Positions 1 to 13,800 of a DNA stretch of 64,000 nt are shown here, one piece after another; the first letter of the stretch is position 1; each line of letters begins with the position of its first letter. The notes under the pieces are model-generated. The model was not told the origin of the DNA. It searched no databases and saw only the letters and a program-made list of their open reading frames with translations. Origin of the DNA: Thinopyrum elongatum (Eukaryota > Streptophyta > Magnoliopsida > Poales > Poaceae); contig CM022302.1 in the NCBI GenBank assembly GCA_011799875.1, forward strand, positions 319,156,144-319,220,143. The letters are read 5' to 3'. A program made the position numbers and the translations under genes.

Positions 1-819
1 GGCCCTGGAGGCAGCGTCGCCGGTGTACGGCACTTACCAGGAGAGACGGTTAGAGGACGCTTGCGGCGGCCGCGTCCGTTTGAAGAAGCTAACTTGCCAT
101 GGACTCGAGCACATCCGCAAACACGTGCAATAGCTAGCACGTCATCTCTTCTTACTTCTTCGATGGTACGTAGAAGTTCTTTTCTTAGCAGGTTTCATGG
201 CAGCAGCGTCAGATGCACAGGAGAGAGAAGGAGACGCGCCCGTCGCAGCGGCTTCGAGGGAAGACCTCACGTACGCAGCAAAGGAGAGAAAGAAAACACA
301 GAGAAGAAGACGCGCCCGTGGCGGCAGCGTCGTGCAGATCGGATGAACGGCGGACGTGCGTACGCGCCGGCCGTGAAAATAGGCGGGCGGGAAGAGACAC
401 ACGTAACTATACAATAACTTTCTTTTCTTCTATGTGCTATCATCTATTTTGCAGGATACCTATGGACACGAGGAGAACCCACGCACGGAGCCGCAGGGGA
501 GAACCTACGCAGCCATCCGTCCAGTTAGCCGCAACACAAGCAACCCCACGTACAACACATCCAGCCGGAGCGCTCGTCGTGCAGCGTCGAGGAGATTGGG
601 CGGACCCGCGCCACGCCGGAGGTGGCGATGACTACGTCCCAAGCTCTATGACGGCCCGACGGCGACGGTGGCGCCCGCAAGCGGCTCGCGGCGGCGTTGG
701 GCGAAAGCGTCGTGCAGCAGATAAGTAGAGCACGTCCGCGGGCACGACGGCAGCGGGAGCGCATTGCCAATGGCGAGCACGCACCCGGCGAGATGAAGCA
801 CACATCCGGCAGCAACGCA

Positions 820-1632
820 TGTTAGACTTAATCTTGATTCCTTGTATCTGCATGTTTGAGTTTTGCATGTAGTTTGGTCTAGGAGTAGCGAGTCCTGCTA
901 AGTTTCAGCGAAGGTGTGACGAGGAGGCGAGATGCCGTGCTGCCGTGCGATGCGGTGAGTATGGCGAGATGCCGAGGCAGTGTGAAGCCGTGGCACTGCG
1001 TGAAGCAGCAAGTCGCACAAGGGGCTGGAGCGTGACAGGTTGCGCCGGGTGATCCGGTAAGCTCTTGTCCGGTTGTTAGATGCATGCGTACGGATGCTAG
1101 CCATGTGACTTGGTTGGTTTGTTAGCCCGCATGACTGGCTGGGTGGCCGTTGGAAGCCTGGCGGAAGTGCTGGACGTACATGCATGTAGATAGATATTTG
1201 TTAGTTGCATGCATGAGCCGGTAGATACACAGCTGCGTCTTGTTGACCTTGGAGAGATTCCAGGAGATGTAATGCGTGGAGTTTGTTGGGTTAGTGACGT
1301 AGTAGATGGATTAGTGGGTTAGTGGCCCAGAGTGCCGGCTAGTCAGGGTGTGCGTGAGGCAAACCTCCTGTGTATATAAGTATGGCATTGAGTTAATGAG
1401 AAAAGTCAAGGCCGTGAGGGCTGAGGAAACAATGTAGCCACGGTGTGCATCAAGGAGGCGTCTATTGGCAAAGCCATGTGTTCTTCTTCCTTGGTGCTTG
1501 TGTGTGTGCGTGGGTGTTCTGGTCTCATACGTGTGTTCTTGAGACAAGAAGATAGAGAGAAACCACAAGAGAGTTGTGCGAGAGAGCTCGAGGTAGAAGA
1601 AGAAGCGGCGCTGCGAGGAGGCAGCGCCAACA
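820..1632 (+). mobile_element. Solo LTR inside the 5' LTR, TSD ACGCA
   Basis: Comparison with the other LTR copy (near 18440) shows an 813-bp insertion that starts TGTTAGAC and ends GCCAACA. It is flanked by the 5-bp duplication ACGCA (815-819 and 1633-1637); the other LTR has the unfilled site with one ACGCA. TG...CA ends, a 5-bp TSD, a TATA-like TATATAAG at about 1373-1380 and no coding capacity fit a solo LTR, probably Copia type by size and structure. The superfamily is an inference. Confidence 0.85.
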
Positions 1633-2127
1633 ACGCATGCCCCGCTGAATAACTTCTTTGATATATATGTGCTTTCGTCTATCAGGTTTAACGGGAGAAG
1701 CACGCATAAATGGAGGCGTGCCCAGGGCGGCTGCGTCTAGGAGAATCCGGCGTGCCTACAGAGAAGGTCGTGGATGAAACCGGAGGCACGGGCGTGCCTT
1801 CGCACACAGGCCTATGGACGACGAGGAAGCAGCCCCGTCCTTTTTTCAATGTACAGGTGCAACGGAGACGGCGGACAACACATCCAGCGGAGATGGCCGC
1901 GGATGATGCGGCACACTTCTCGTACCAAGTACAACGGAGATGGCGGACGACACGACGCTCTTCTTATACAAGGTGCAATGGAGGCGATGTCACTGGACCA
2001 GGAGATTACATCGACACCACCGGAGCTTGTCTACACCAAGCCCTTCTTCTTCAGGCGTCATGTTCTTGGTGGGAGATGACTCGTAAGCAGCCGGAGTTCG
2101 CCGATGACGGCATAAAGGTGGCGTGAT

Positions 2128-2720
2128 TCTAGTCTCGGCAAACCACCGAATACGCCTCCATGATGTCACCTTTATTCGGCATCGCGATGTGTTTCCCTTG
2201 TCTTGGCGGACCACCGAATATGGTATCCAGCCGAGACGAGGTGCACTCTTCATGGCGTACAGGTCTCGGCATAGAGGCGGCGTGCTCCTTGTCGTAGCAG
2301 ACCATCGAATACGGCGTCTGGCTGAGACAAGGCATCAACCACGCCCCTCCATGATGCCACCTTTCTTCGGCATTGTGATGTTTTGCCCTTGTCTTGGTGG
2401 ACCACCGAATACGGCGTCCAACCGAGATGAGGTGCACCCTTCGTTGCATACAGGTCTCGTCATCGTACGGGCGGCGTGATCCTTGTCTTAGCAGACCACC
2501 GAATATGGCGTCTAGCTAAGACGGGGCATCAACCACGCCCCTCCATGATGTCACCTTTCTTCGGCCCCGCTGCGTGATCCTTGTTTTGGCAGACCACCGA
2601 ATACAGCGTCTAGAAGACGAGGCATCCACCACGCCCCTCAAAGATGTTACGTTTTAATGGCCTCATGAGGCGGAGTGTTTGTCTTCGCAGACTGCCGTAA
2701 CCTCAGCGTCTAGTCGAGAC
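2128..2720 (+). repeat. Tandem hairpin repeats in the 5' LTR, about 95-bp period
   Basis: About seven diverged units, each built around a short inverted repeat: an arm such as GTCTTGGC, a centre containing CACCGAATATGG, then a complementary arm such as GCCGAGAC. The stem often extends inward (GGAC...GTCC). Units start near 2132, 2209, 2292, 2391, 2484, 2582 and 2680. The same array is at 18940-19580 in the other LTR, so it is an original part of the LTR. Function unknown. Confidence 0.8.
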
Positions 2721-3398
2721 GAGGCGCCAACCACACCGGCCATGCCGATGCGAGCATGTGTTGGTTTTACACCGACGCCGGTGTCCATAAAAGAATACTC
2801 CCGCGAGGCAACCCCTTGCATACCCCGACGAAGCCGCAACATCGTAAAGAAGTCCGAGCCAAGCAGGATGCATGCTACCCCAACACCGACTACATCAACG
2901 CTGTCAAGACCGACGAGGCGCGACGGCGAGGGCGGACGTGGCTAGCACAAAGGCATGTTTTGAGCGGCACGTGTACCGACGAGGACATGTGCTTTGCCGC
3001 TGCCTACACCCCCCACACACCATCATCATCATGCATGAAGAACGCGAAGCGAAGACGACGAAGACGACCATACGACTTAATCGGAGGTATCTCGTGGAGC
3101 AACCTGCGTTAGTAATTAACCGGGAGTCTTTCGAGGCCCCGGGAACCAGGAGACCGCACATCGGCACAGTCAGGCTGGCCGCGCTAGTAGGCCACGGAGC
3201 ACTTCTTTTTTATGGGATCTTTTAACTTTGTTTATCCGATGAGATTAATGAAATACTTGTTTCCCGTATCCCTTTTCTTTGTGTACTACGGTACACTGGC
3301 ACGCCCACATCTTCTTTTCCCCAACGCATGAGAGAAATCAAACTCCTCTTCCTTTCTCACAGGGTCGCATATGAAGATTTTTCTCATGTCAAACAAAT

Positions 3399-3416
3399 TG
3401 GCACGCCCGGTGGGAC
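3399..3416 (+). promoter_or_regulatory. Putative primer binding site of the outer gypsy element
   Basis: Immediately after the LTR end (AAACA, then AAT) the sequence reads TGGCACGCCCGGTGGGAC. It starts with TGG, the complement of a tRNA CCA end, at the position expected for a retrotransposon PBS. The right-hand LTR copy diverges before it. I cannot name the tRNA without a search. Confidence 0.55.
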
Positions 3417-4440
3417 GTGGTTCTCCTCCCATCTTTGCTTCGTTGTGGTCATCGAAATCGTCTTCGCCAATCTTCCAATGTGCACAACATGCTGTGAGGA
3501 TCTCCGCTGGTAAGACCCCTTTCATGCAGTTAGACTCTCCCACGGTAGAAAATCGGAGTCGATGGTGATCTAGCCCGGATCATTCCCGCCTATGGTCTTC
3601 ATCAAGCACGGTGCCAAGATCTACATGTACCAAGCCCAAGATCGTGTGAGGTTTCAAACTGTGCAGTCAAAGAAGGCGTAAAGGCAGGAGGCGCCAAGGC
3701 GAAGGAGTATTGCGAGCTCATGCTTGAGGCACGTGCCCTGTTGAATGGGTCAGCAAGGGCGGACATAAGAGGTGACCTGGAGGCAGCTCAACGCCTCCGC
3801 GCTAAGGCCGCCAACATGTGGGCAAGTGCGGTGTCCCTCCACACCCCTGCCGCGGCTACACACTCGAGCCGCCAACACCAACACCGCGGCGCACCGAGGG
3901 GGAAGTATCTCAAGACCCTACAGTCTCCATCAACCTCGATGATACTTGAAGAGGTGCATGGCACCATGTCTCCACAACTCGGCGGTTGATGGACGATCAT
4001 TCTCCAACAACAATAGGTTCGCCGTTCCGTGTTGTGAGGCACGACACCAGGTGGCGAGGATTCAAGGTGTGGATCTTCGCCAACTCCAGGAACATATGAA
4101 CCTTATCCAAAGGCGGCTCCATGATCAAGGAGTGTCGAATACTTCTTCAATGCAAGGTGCAGGTATGATGAGGCGCCAATCCCAAAGTCATCATCCTCAA
4201 CGTGAGCGCCTCGACGACAGTCTTCACGATCTCACCACTTAAAGCGGGGGCATCCTAACATGCCCCCACGTTGTAAACAATGGAAAGACGTCAAGATGGT
4301 GGGAGGAACCCTTAACCCGCTCAAAAGTGGCGACCACGGGACCCTCTACGACAAACACTTCCACCACGACATGCATCCCCTCCTGGGTAGATAGGCCACA
4401 ACTGCAAGTGATGGCGATCAGGGCTACATCATCCACTCGG
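3417..4440 (+). pseudogene. Possible gag remnant of the outer gypsy element, highly decayed
   Basis: This stretch occupies the gag position between the PBS and the spacer repeats. It holds only short open frames (for example 3720-3989, 89 aa, rich in Ala and Arg) with no zinc knuckle or recognisable capsid motif. Assignment as gag rests on position only. It could equally be a non-coding leader. Confidence 0.3.
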
Positions 4441-4479
4441 CACTACCCCGTCCTCTTAAGGTGAAGCTTCATCTATGCA

Positions 4480-5520
4480 GCCGCCAACTAGAGCTCACCC
4501 AAGGTGATACGGGGCTCGGCCAAGATGGGGTGACATCCACACCACTGTTGATATGGAGCTCTCCCGAGGTGAGATGCCGTCCACACCACCACCGACATGG
4601 AGCTTGCCCAAGGCGAGACTCCATCGACATCGCCGACATGGAGTGACCCCAAGGCTGGGCGCGTCTACACTTCCATCGACATGGAGTGCCCCCAAAGTGA
4701 GGTGCCATCCACCTCCGTCGACATGGAGCTCGGGTAGGCAGGGCTCCTTTTTCACCCCTGTCGACACAAATTTGGCTAAAGATGGGGCACCGTCTACACC
4801 GCTGCCAACGTGGAGCTAGCTCCAAGGTGGAGCACCTTCTACACCACCATCGAAATGGAGTTTGCGTAAAGTCGGCTGCCGTCTACATGTCCTCGGATCC
4901 TGCCCGAGGCCGGCGTACTTTTTGCATCATGGTTGACACGGAGCTCGCCTAACGGCGGGCATCTTCTACACCACCTCGAAGATCATCCGAGGCGGGGCGC
5001 TGACAACCACCCACAACATGGAGCTCGCCCAAGGCGGGACACCTACACCGCCATCGACATGCGCCCATCGATGTTGAGGCACCATCTACACCACCATCGA
5101 CGTGGAGCTTGCCTGAAGCAGGGCTTGGTCAACACTACCATCCACGCAGAGCTTGGCCCGGGTAGGGCTCGGTCTACAGTGTCGTCGACGTGGAGCCCAC
5201 CGAAGGTGTCGTGCAATCTACGCTGTTGAACATGCCTAAGGTGGGGACGCTACCTACACTGTCACCGGCACATGCTCACCCCAGGTGGGTTGTCATTTAC
5301 ACTGCGCTGAGGCAGAGCAATGGTCATACTGTTGATGATATGGAGATCGTCCGGGGCACGCGCCATCTACGCCATTGAAAAAGGAGCTTTCCTGAGGCGG
5401 GAACAGCGTTTACCCCGTCGCCGGCATAGAGCTCGCCTAAAGGCGGCCGACATCTACACCAACACAGAGCTCACCCAAGGCGGGTGCGCCTTCTATGCCG
5501 CCACTGAGGCGGAGCTCAAT
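4480..5520 (+). repeat. Diverged tandem array, about 43-bp unit, in the gypsy interior
   Basis: A motif built from GACATGGAGCTCGCCCAAGG followed by CTACACCACCATC recurs about 16 times. GAGCT-type cores lie near 4491, 4556, 4600, 4639, 4683, 4726, 4812, 4857, 4941, 5021, 5104, 5150, 5192, 5429, 5467 and 5512. Spacing is mostly 40-48 bp or multiples of it. It lies between the putative gag region and the pol remnant. Copies are too diverged for a recent expansion. It is not open in any one frame, so a protein repeat is not supported in the present sequence. Confidence 0.75.
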
Positions 5521-5879
5521 CTCTACGCTTTCGCTGACACGAAGCCCGTCCAAGGCCGCCTTGCATGGTTTCATGTTAACCCTGTGTTGCTACTTGTTGA
5601 GGCTGTTACATCATCAACATCTACCCCAACATCCACACGACGAATGTCCACAACATCGCTCAAGCACCGGCGAAGTGAAGCTATACTCCACCGGCATGTC
5701 TTTTTCCAATGAAGCAATCCATATCTTGCCAGGCACCGATGAGGCAAAGGCAAGCCACCATGTCCGATGCCGACGAGGTGGAAATCACCAGGCCAGGCAC
5801 CGATGAGGCGAAGGCCGCCCACTTCATCATCGGACAATGACAAGATGGAGGGATACGACTAAGCAGAGCTAGAGCGATG

Positions 5880-6506
5880 GACGTACCGCCTTCCCCTTCA
5901 CTTCATCACTACATCCTCACCATCTACACCAAGCCAATGGCGCAATCGAAGCCTTCAACAAGATGCTCGGCAAGATACTCAAGAAGACGGTGACAAGGAA
6001 TAGGATAGACTAGCATGATCGTCTCTTCGAGTCCTTGTGGGCGTACCGCATTACGGTCAGTACCCCAACATAGGCGACCTCGTTTTCTCTCGTTTACGGG
6101 AGTGAGGCGGTCCTTTCGCCGGAGGTCGGCTACCCTCTTTGCGGGTGGCTATCCAAGATGAGATCACCCAAGACGAACATGTATAACTGCGGTTCCAGGA
6201 GCTCGACGCCCTTGAAGAGGGGCGACTTCATGCCCCACAGAACCTGAAGATTTTCCGCAGAATATGGTGAGAGCCTACGACAAGCTCGTCAAGCAACGCA
6301 TCTTCCGAAAAGGCGATTTGGTCCTCGTGCTCAAGCGTCCCATCGCCGTGACGCACAAGACGAAGGGCAAGTTCGAGCCAAAGTGGAAATGACCATACGT
6401 CATCGAGCAAGTCTATGATGGGGGAGCATATTAACTCGTCGATTCCCAGGGAGTCCGACCTATGCCCCCAATCAACGGGAGGTTCCTCAAGAAATATGTT
6501 TCTTAA
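5880..6506 (+). pseudogene. Ty3/gypsy integrase remnant (C-terminal half)
   Basis: Conceptual translation in shifting frames gives recognisable gypsy integrase pieces: a stretch like NGAIEAFNKMLGKIL near 5936, a SLVYGSEAVL-like block near 6080-6115, and the C-terminal block MVRAYDKLVKQRIFRKGDLV followed by GKFEPKW and PYVIEQV near 6262-6410. The last is the GPY/F-type module region that follows the catalytic core. Several stops and frameshifts interrupt it (for example near 6016 and 6390). The catalytic DDE residues cannot be traced, and protease, RT and RNase H are not recognisable upstream. Plus-strand orientation agrees with the PBS and PPT. Confidence 0.75.
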
Positions 6507-7893
6507 ATTTTGTTTTTGCCTCTTTTGTTGCCTTTCGGATTTTCATTGGGGAAATTTTTTCTGTGGGCTATCGGATCCATGATGCATCCTCCTTTGCATT
6601 TCGTGGATATATCTAGTTTTCTCCAAAAAAATTACGGACTAAGTTCTACAAAAAATGGCTTTCCCCAATCACACCATGTTGTTGATTGAAGTTTTGGCTA
6701 CCCTAGGACTTGTTGGAGGGTGGCACAATGTGTCAAGTTGCAGGTGAAGCGGCTCCTACACCCACAATGCACGACACGTACAAGGTGTATGCTTCTGGTG
6801 GCAGCGGAGATGATTACTTGCACTTCTGAGTATTGAGACCCCGCGCTCTTCATGTTTCCCGGCATGCCTCGTGTTCACAGAGGCTCTCACCCCTGGGAAG
6901 ACTATAGGAAAAGATCATGGAGGGCTGCCTGACCCAACGTAAGTTGGTTTGGTGCGTAGTCACATCGCAACCCGGGGGTACGCCACCAGAAGCTCGACAT
7001 AAAGTGCTAGAGGGTTTTTCTAGTCCATAGAGGTGAACGGTTGCCTTCCAAGTTCCCAAGGTGGGTCCCCAAGAGATCCTGGAAGAAAAATCTTCAATAA
7101 GTTCAAGCCGAATGTCAAAGCAAGTCCATGGAGTCTGCGGCCATTCAATCAGCATGTGCAAGCAAAAAAAATCCTAGAAGTTCAAGAAGCAAATCCAAGA
7201 AGCAAAAAAAATAATAATCCTAATAGTCAGAGAAGCATGGTCCCAAGCAGTAAGGAACCCACTGGAAAGAAGGCGGGAGGTAGCAGTTCACCACCCCTCG
7301 ATATGCATGAAGAAAAATCGCCAAGCCGTTGTCCCAAAACCAATTACCCTGAACTTATCACACTCAAGTCTCTGGGTTCATGGGACATGTGCAGGGGGCA
7401 TGCCGAGCTACGGCGGCCCTCAGTATGATGATGGGCTAAAGTATGAATTTTCGTTGCCTCTCGGAAACATCCGAAACACTACGTCTTCATACAAGTACAC
7501 CAAAGCTTATTTAAGCTGTTGAGTTCCAATCGTCAAGGTCTTTCGACGGTTCTCAACGACAAGTCCTTTGGTAGCCTTCTCGGATATCACGCCTATAGCT
7601 GGTGTATAACGGGAAAGCAAACATTTAAAAAACCCACAAACTTTTTTTCTTTCTTTCTCTTTTTCGCTTGTTTTGTTTGGTTTTTCAGGTTCTGCTCCTC
7701 CAACATCTTTGCGGCCATGGAGAGGCGCTTCCTGTCATCATCGACGGCATTTCAACGACAAACCACTACATCAACCTACATCATAGATGTTTGGGGGCAG
7801 CAATACCCATGCGACCATGACAACACCGACGACACTCCGGCAACAAATGGTCTACACCGACACGCACGATGGGCGCCAGAAGGCAACACCTGC
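6507..7893 (+). other. Non-coding 3' interior of the outer gypsy element
   Basis: No gene is recognisable here. The stretch lies between the integrase remnant and the nested long LTR. It has pyrimidine-rich tracts near 6515-6560 and 7640-7690 and AG-rich stretches near 7165-7240. Small open frames (131 aa at 7033, 156 aa at 7519) show no family features. Confidence 0.5.
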
Positions 7894-10800
7894 TGTGAGA
7901 ACCCGGAATTAACTTCCAGACCCTCCTGTGTATATTTGTCAACCCCAGGATCATTGTTGACAACACAGCGAAATGATATCATTGCATAATGCGTAAAAGG
8001 TATTACAAGTTTAAATATATCTTGCCATAAGGCATACATAGAGAAATGTCTCATGACATTTATTACAATCAGAAAATAGCGGAAAGTACAATGCATAGCG
8101 ACTCCATCTCAGCCACAGGCAGTCGATGTAGTCCACGTGACCTCACTCCTACAGATCGCCACAGTAATCATAGTCATCATTCATCACCTTCATCTTCATG
8201 GATCTTTGTTGTCAACAAAATTATTGCCATGAGTACATTACGTACTCAGCATGCCTCCCACGGGGAAGGGCCAAATAGCTACATGTGGCTTCAAAGGAAG
8301 GCTGTATGGCTCATTTGCATAAAAGCTAATTTTGTTTGAAAAATATAGCAGTTGGATAAAAGCAGTTTTTTTTTATGAAAACATGTTTTATCTCCAGAAT
8401 AACTTTCATCAAAGTGAGGATCCTCGATCAACTCACACTCTTCATAGGTTCCAAGAATAGGGGCAAAGAGGGAATAAGCAAGACAGGTCCTGTACGTCAA
8501 GAAAAATTCATGTGTCGTCCATGACCGTGGACACGGCTATTCGAATAGTTTTACACTCTGTAGAGGTTGTACACTTTACCCACACGACACAATCCCGACT
8601 TGTTGCCACTAGCCGTCGCTAGCGTAGTACACCATCTGGTATACCGGCAGGGAGATTGTGATGAGGTCTTTCATTAGACCAAACTTACTGTGCCAAGCCC
8701 ACTAGGTTTCAACACGGAAGTAACCGCAGTTCACAATCCGGCCCCCCCTTTTGTGCCGAGGATACTCCTCGCAAGGCAGCTATCCCATCTGCGGTACGGC
8801 GATGACGACAATAAGAGTAAATTAACTAATTAACCAAGCCAGTGCCCATATAGCATGTGGTTGTACTATTATCACAATCTTCAAATCCAAGACTTATTAG
8901 GACTCATGCGGCACGAACGACTGATTGCCCCCTTCAACTTGTGAAGGGCAGCCAATCGCTCCTTCAATCTTTGATTCAGCTGTCGCCCGCACCAGTATTT
9001 AGATGGTAAGTTTCACCCAGAGTAGAAGAGGATAGAGGAAATCAACAAGGGCCAACCGGCCTAGCTCAGCAGTAAGTTTCAAGTGTCAATGACTTAGAGG
9101 TCATTCAACAAAGCTCCTATAGGGTAATAAGCATGGCTAAGCATTTCTACTCTACCGAAATAATATATAATTCTACTCAGGTGTCAAGTGAATAGGCGAT
9201 AAGCAGATCAAGGTAATGTGTCAATCGACACGCTAGCTACGAGAATTAAAACAGCATGCATGTAGTAACCATTAAACACAATGCAATTTGTAAAACATAG
9301 GATAAGTATGATCAAAGAAAGAGGCATGCCTTCGTTGTTGAGTCCTTCTTCGGAAACTTGATTCTGTCGATGTCCAACCTCGTCACTCCCTACTCGTCGT
9401 AACGATAGCAAAAGACAAACAATAAATACCAAAGCAATAGTAAATCTAAATCGGAACCAAATTAAGAGTGGATGGATAAGATATTAATCAAGATGGAGAT
9501 TCCAAAATTGGGTAGCATGATAGGGAGGTAAGAGATAGGATTGAACGAAGTGACGGGGTTTAGGTTGACACAACTATGGAAGGCTTGGCGATCAAGACCA
9601 ACGTTCTAATATTAACTAGTAGTGCCCACCACACATCACGACTAAGGAACTACTATAAAACCAACACAATGGCAACAACACAGATGGAATGGAACCAACG
9701 TATGCATTTAACTACATAATCACAACATGACATGATTAAGGTAAAAGTTAACCACAAATAAATTTTTAGATAGAATCTAAATATTTATAATGGTCAATAG
9801 CTGTCAAACATATACATCAACTATATAATAACTGAAAAGCAAGTGTTGCATAAGACAACCAAACCAACATTATAAACCATACTAGTTAAACAATCGAACA
9901 TCATTCAACAACATAAATTGAATGATCTAGGTATAACCCTAAAACAATATTAAAAGGAATAGGATTAACTTCATTATATCAAACCAATTCATTTGTAAAT
10001 AATTAACAAGAAACTATACACACATGGATCAAATGGACGAACAATTATCTCAGAAATGATATGATTAAGAGTAATAATCAACCAAAAATAAATACATGGA
10101 TGAATCCAAATATTCATACTGGTTAACAGCAAGCAAAGACTAAACAACAATCATAACAACTATTAGCAAGCATTTCTATAACACAAGATAAACCAATACT
10201 ATGGTAGAAACTAATTAACAACTGAATAATAAGACACATCTCGCACAAGGCATGTGGTAGAAGATCACAAAAAGGTCTTATCTAATAACACAAGCATCAC
10301 ACTTACGAGTTGTCATGAGAAGATACTAAACTAGGATATGCTCTTCATAACAAGGAGTAACCAATAGCCAAATAACCATGAGCAACAAAATTATCACCAC
10401 ATGGTTAGGATAACAAATCAACCTATGCACATTAAAATATAGTCAAAGAACAATTGTACCAACATGAAAGATAAGGTGCCCTAAGTATAAGATGAACTAT
10501 TGCACCATGTGTCAAACACTCATAATATTAACCTGTAACAAGGTTAATCATCTATAAGAAGCACAAAGGACTATGTACTCAACTATAGTATATGGAACAT
10601 AATAGGACATGAAAGTTCACTTGCATGAACGATAGTTAGACAAACAAAAATGCAACAACTAGATAAACTAAATATAATGCTAGGCATGGGATGATCATCA
10701 CACACGTTACCACAGTATGCTACTAATAACATATAACTCATGACTATAACATAACTTAGTTTATATCCGCTAACATCTCTATCAATCACGGCAAAAGCAC

Positions 10801-13800
10801 ACAACCCTAGAATATTAGTCATGAAGAATAAGTACACCGAGGAAGCATACTAAGTATGTAATGAAGCATCCTTGACAACATCGAGCAATGCACTATACTA
10901 GCATGAGTAACAAATTGGCATGCATTTCCATCAAGTACATCCTACACTTGCAGATATGTGAGCTACACAACTAGGCATGTCTAATACATGAATTGTACAC
11001 ACATGCTATCTAGTCTAGGTATGCAATCACAAATCTTGGCATGGTATTGGTAAAGCATGCATGAATGAACTCTCCTTATTAAAATATATGAGATAAGTAA
11101 ACTACGAAGATATATCTACTAACAAGCAAGGCAAACCATATGCATGATCTTACAATGCAAATAAACAATGCTATATCACACTGTAGCTATGATACAATCA
11201 AAACATCCATTCTACTTTGAGTAAGTACTAAAACATGGCAAGGCAATCAACTAAGCATGCATAGCTACAATTCTAGGTAAATAAAACACGTGGATAATTA
11301 ATAAGAGGTAATAAACTAAGTTATATACTACAAGCATAAACCATATGTAGCAATACAAATCTGCATAGAAACCAACCATGTAATCTTGCATAACAATCCT
11401 CTACAAAATATGGTTAACAACTACTCAAAAGTAGCTACTAATATCACTAGTAGAAAACAGGGCTTTCGTCACAGCCGGATCAGAGCATTAGTCCCGGTTG
11501 CATTATGAACCGGGACTAATGTGAGCATTAGTCCCGGTTCGAGCGGCTAGGGCGCTGGGCAGGCATTAATCCCGGTTCAAATGTGACCTTTAGTCCCGGT
11601 TGGAGCCACGAACCGGGACTAAAGGGTGCGATGCCCTTTAGTCCCGGTTCGTGGCTCGAACCGGGACTAAAGGTTAGACCTTTAGTCCCGGTTCGAGCCA
11701 CGAACCGGGACTAAAGGGGTTGAGGCTTTAGTCCAGGTTGGTGGCTCAAACCGGTACTAAAAGTTACACCTTTAGTCCCGGTTTGAGCCATCAACCGGGA
11801 CTAAAGGGGTTTTGAAATTTGTTTTTTGTTTTTTCATTTGTTCTTTGTGTTTAGTTTCTGTTTTAAATTGCTTATATCTTTTAGGATATTTGATGTTTTT
11901 GAGTGATTCTTTTTGCATTAGATTCAAAATTTTGTCTAGTTTCTGTTTGTGCCATTAGTTTTCAAATTTGAATGATTTAAATATGAATTTGTTTAAATTT
12001 GCTTCAAATCCTAGATTGTGAATAATTTGAGTTTAAAAATAGTTTTTAATTTAATTCTTTTTGCTCCTAGTCACATGTTAGATGGTGCTAGCAGATGTAG
12101 TAGACGGTAGGATTGGATGGACACCATCCAGGACTAAAGAGGTTCAAACTCTACCCCCCCTGTGTATCGTCATTTCAGTTTTGTAAAAAATAAAAGAAAA
12201 TGATAAAACCTTCAAAAATTAAAATCCTTCGAGATGTAGTTATGTTACTACATCTACTAGTTAGGAAAATTAAAAGACTTAAATTTGGACATGTTTTGCA
12301 AAAAAGTGTTATGAAAAAGTAAAACGGCCATATCTTTTGCATACGATGTCGAAAAAAAACGCATAATATATCAAAAAAATCAGCACGAAAATCCGCATCC
12401 GATTCCGACAGCCATAGGCGGTTTTGCAAATTTTAGAATCCTCAAATTCTTAAAGGAAAAAAAGTTATGCTCAAATTTCAGTTTTTTTTGAATTTTGGTT
12501 AAATCTGGTCAAACTGTGGTCAAACTATGGTCAAACTACTTATTCAAGAAATATTAGTGTTACTAAATAATTATTTTAGTTTTTTTGAATTTTGGTCAAA
12601 CTATGGTCAAATCAGGTCAAACTATGGTCAAATCAGGTCAAACTATGGTCAAACTATTTATTCAAGAAATATTAGTGTTACTAAATAATTATTGTTTTTT
12701 AGAATAATAGTTTCAAACTCAAACGGTGCTTAATGCTCAAGTTCAACTCCTAAGGGTTAATAGGATTGACAGCTTAGTATTGTCAGGAAAACAACAAGTG
12801 CAGACTTGGAAACTAGGGGGAATAGAAGATGGGTGACCGGTCGGGAAGTTAGACGATTTGGAATGAGTGCTGATTAGAGATTAGAGATTAAATTCTAAAG
12901 CAGTGAGGAGGGAGGGGTGATTAGAAATTAAATTGTCAAATAATTCAAATATTTGAAAATCAGAAAAAAATAAAAAAATTTAAAAAATTTCAAATTTTTT
13001 TTTCAAAAAATTCCTTTAGTTCCGGTTGGTGTTACCAACCGGGACTAAAGGCTCCACCGGAGCCTTTAGTCCCGGTTGGTAACACGAACCGGGACTAAAG
13101 GTCCTCCAGCCCGAGCTCCAGCAGGCGGCCACGTGGAGCCCCATCTGTCCCGGTTCTTACGAACCGGGACTAAAGGTGTTGGGCTTTAGTCCCGACCCTT
13201 TAGTCCCGGTTCCCGAACCGGGACAAATGGGCCTTATGAACCGGGACAAATAGCCCTTTTTCTACTAATGTATGTCACAAAAAATATGCCATATCATGCA
13301 ATTTAGGGAAGTAAGAAAGTGACCTTGAACCATGGTGCGACACATAATCTAAATGCTACAAATAGTTCTACAACAAGCAATTAATTTGCTGCAAGCATGA
13401 CTATGTTCTAGGTTAACATACCAATTCATGACAACCGGTAAAAAGAAGCTAAACCACAAATCAATAATTCAAGCAACAAAAAAAAACTATATATAACTAT
13501 AGACATCAAACGAATCTTAGGTTAACCATGAAGATTTCTACGTATGGCAATACTTAATCAATATGTACGCACGCATATAAAATGTCCATGAATAATACAT
13601 ACACAAAAATCAAACCGAAATATCATGCATAGCTATTTCAATAGAAAACTAATTCTAGAAAATTCTACAAAAGTCCTAGAATCATAACAACAATTAAAAC
13701 ATATTCCCAGGCATGCTATAGACATGGGAAAACTAAAATTTAAACAAACTATAATTGGTAAACAATAAATGTAACATGTCACATGCCACACACAAAATTA

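Larger units (their letters stand above)
1..3395 (+). repeat. 5' LTR of the outer gypsy element (left end cut by window)
   Basis: The sequence from base 1 is collinear with 16892-20239 (same leader, hairpin repeats and 3' end), with scattered substitutions and small indels. About 630 bp present at the left of the other copy (16263-16891), including its TATA box, lie outside the window. The end is placed at AAACA (3391-3395) because the two copies diverge right after it and a TGG-starting PBS-like stretch follows here. An 813-bp insertion at 820-1632 is absent from the other copy. Short ORFs here are fortuitous. Confidence 0.85.
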
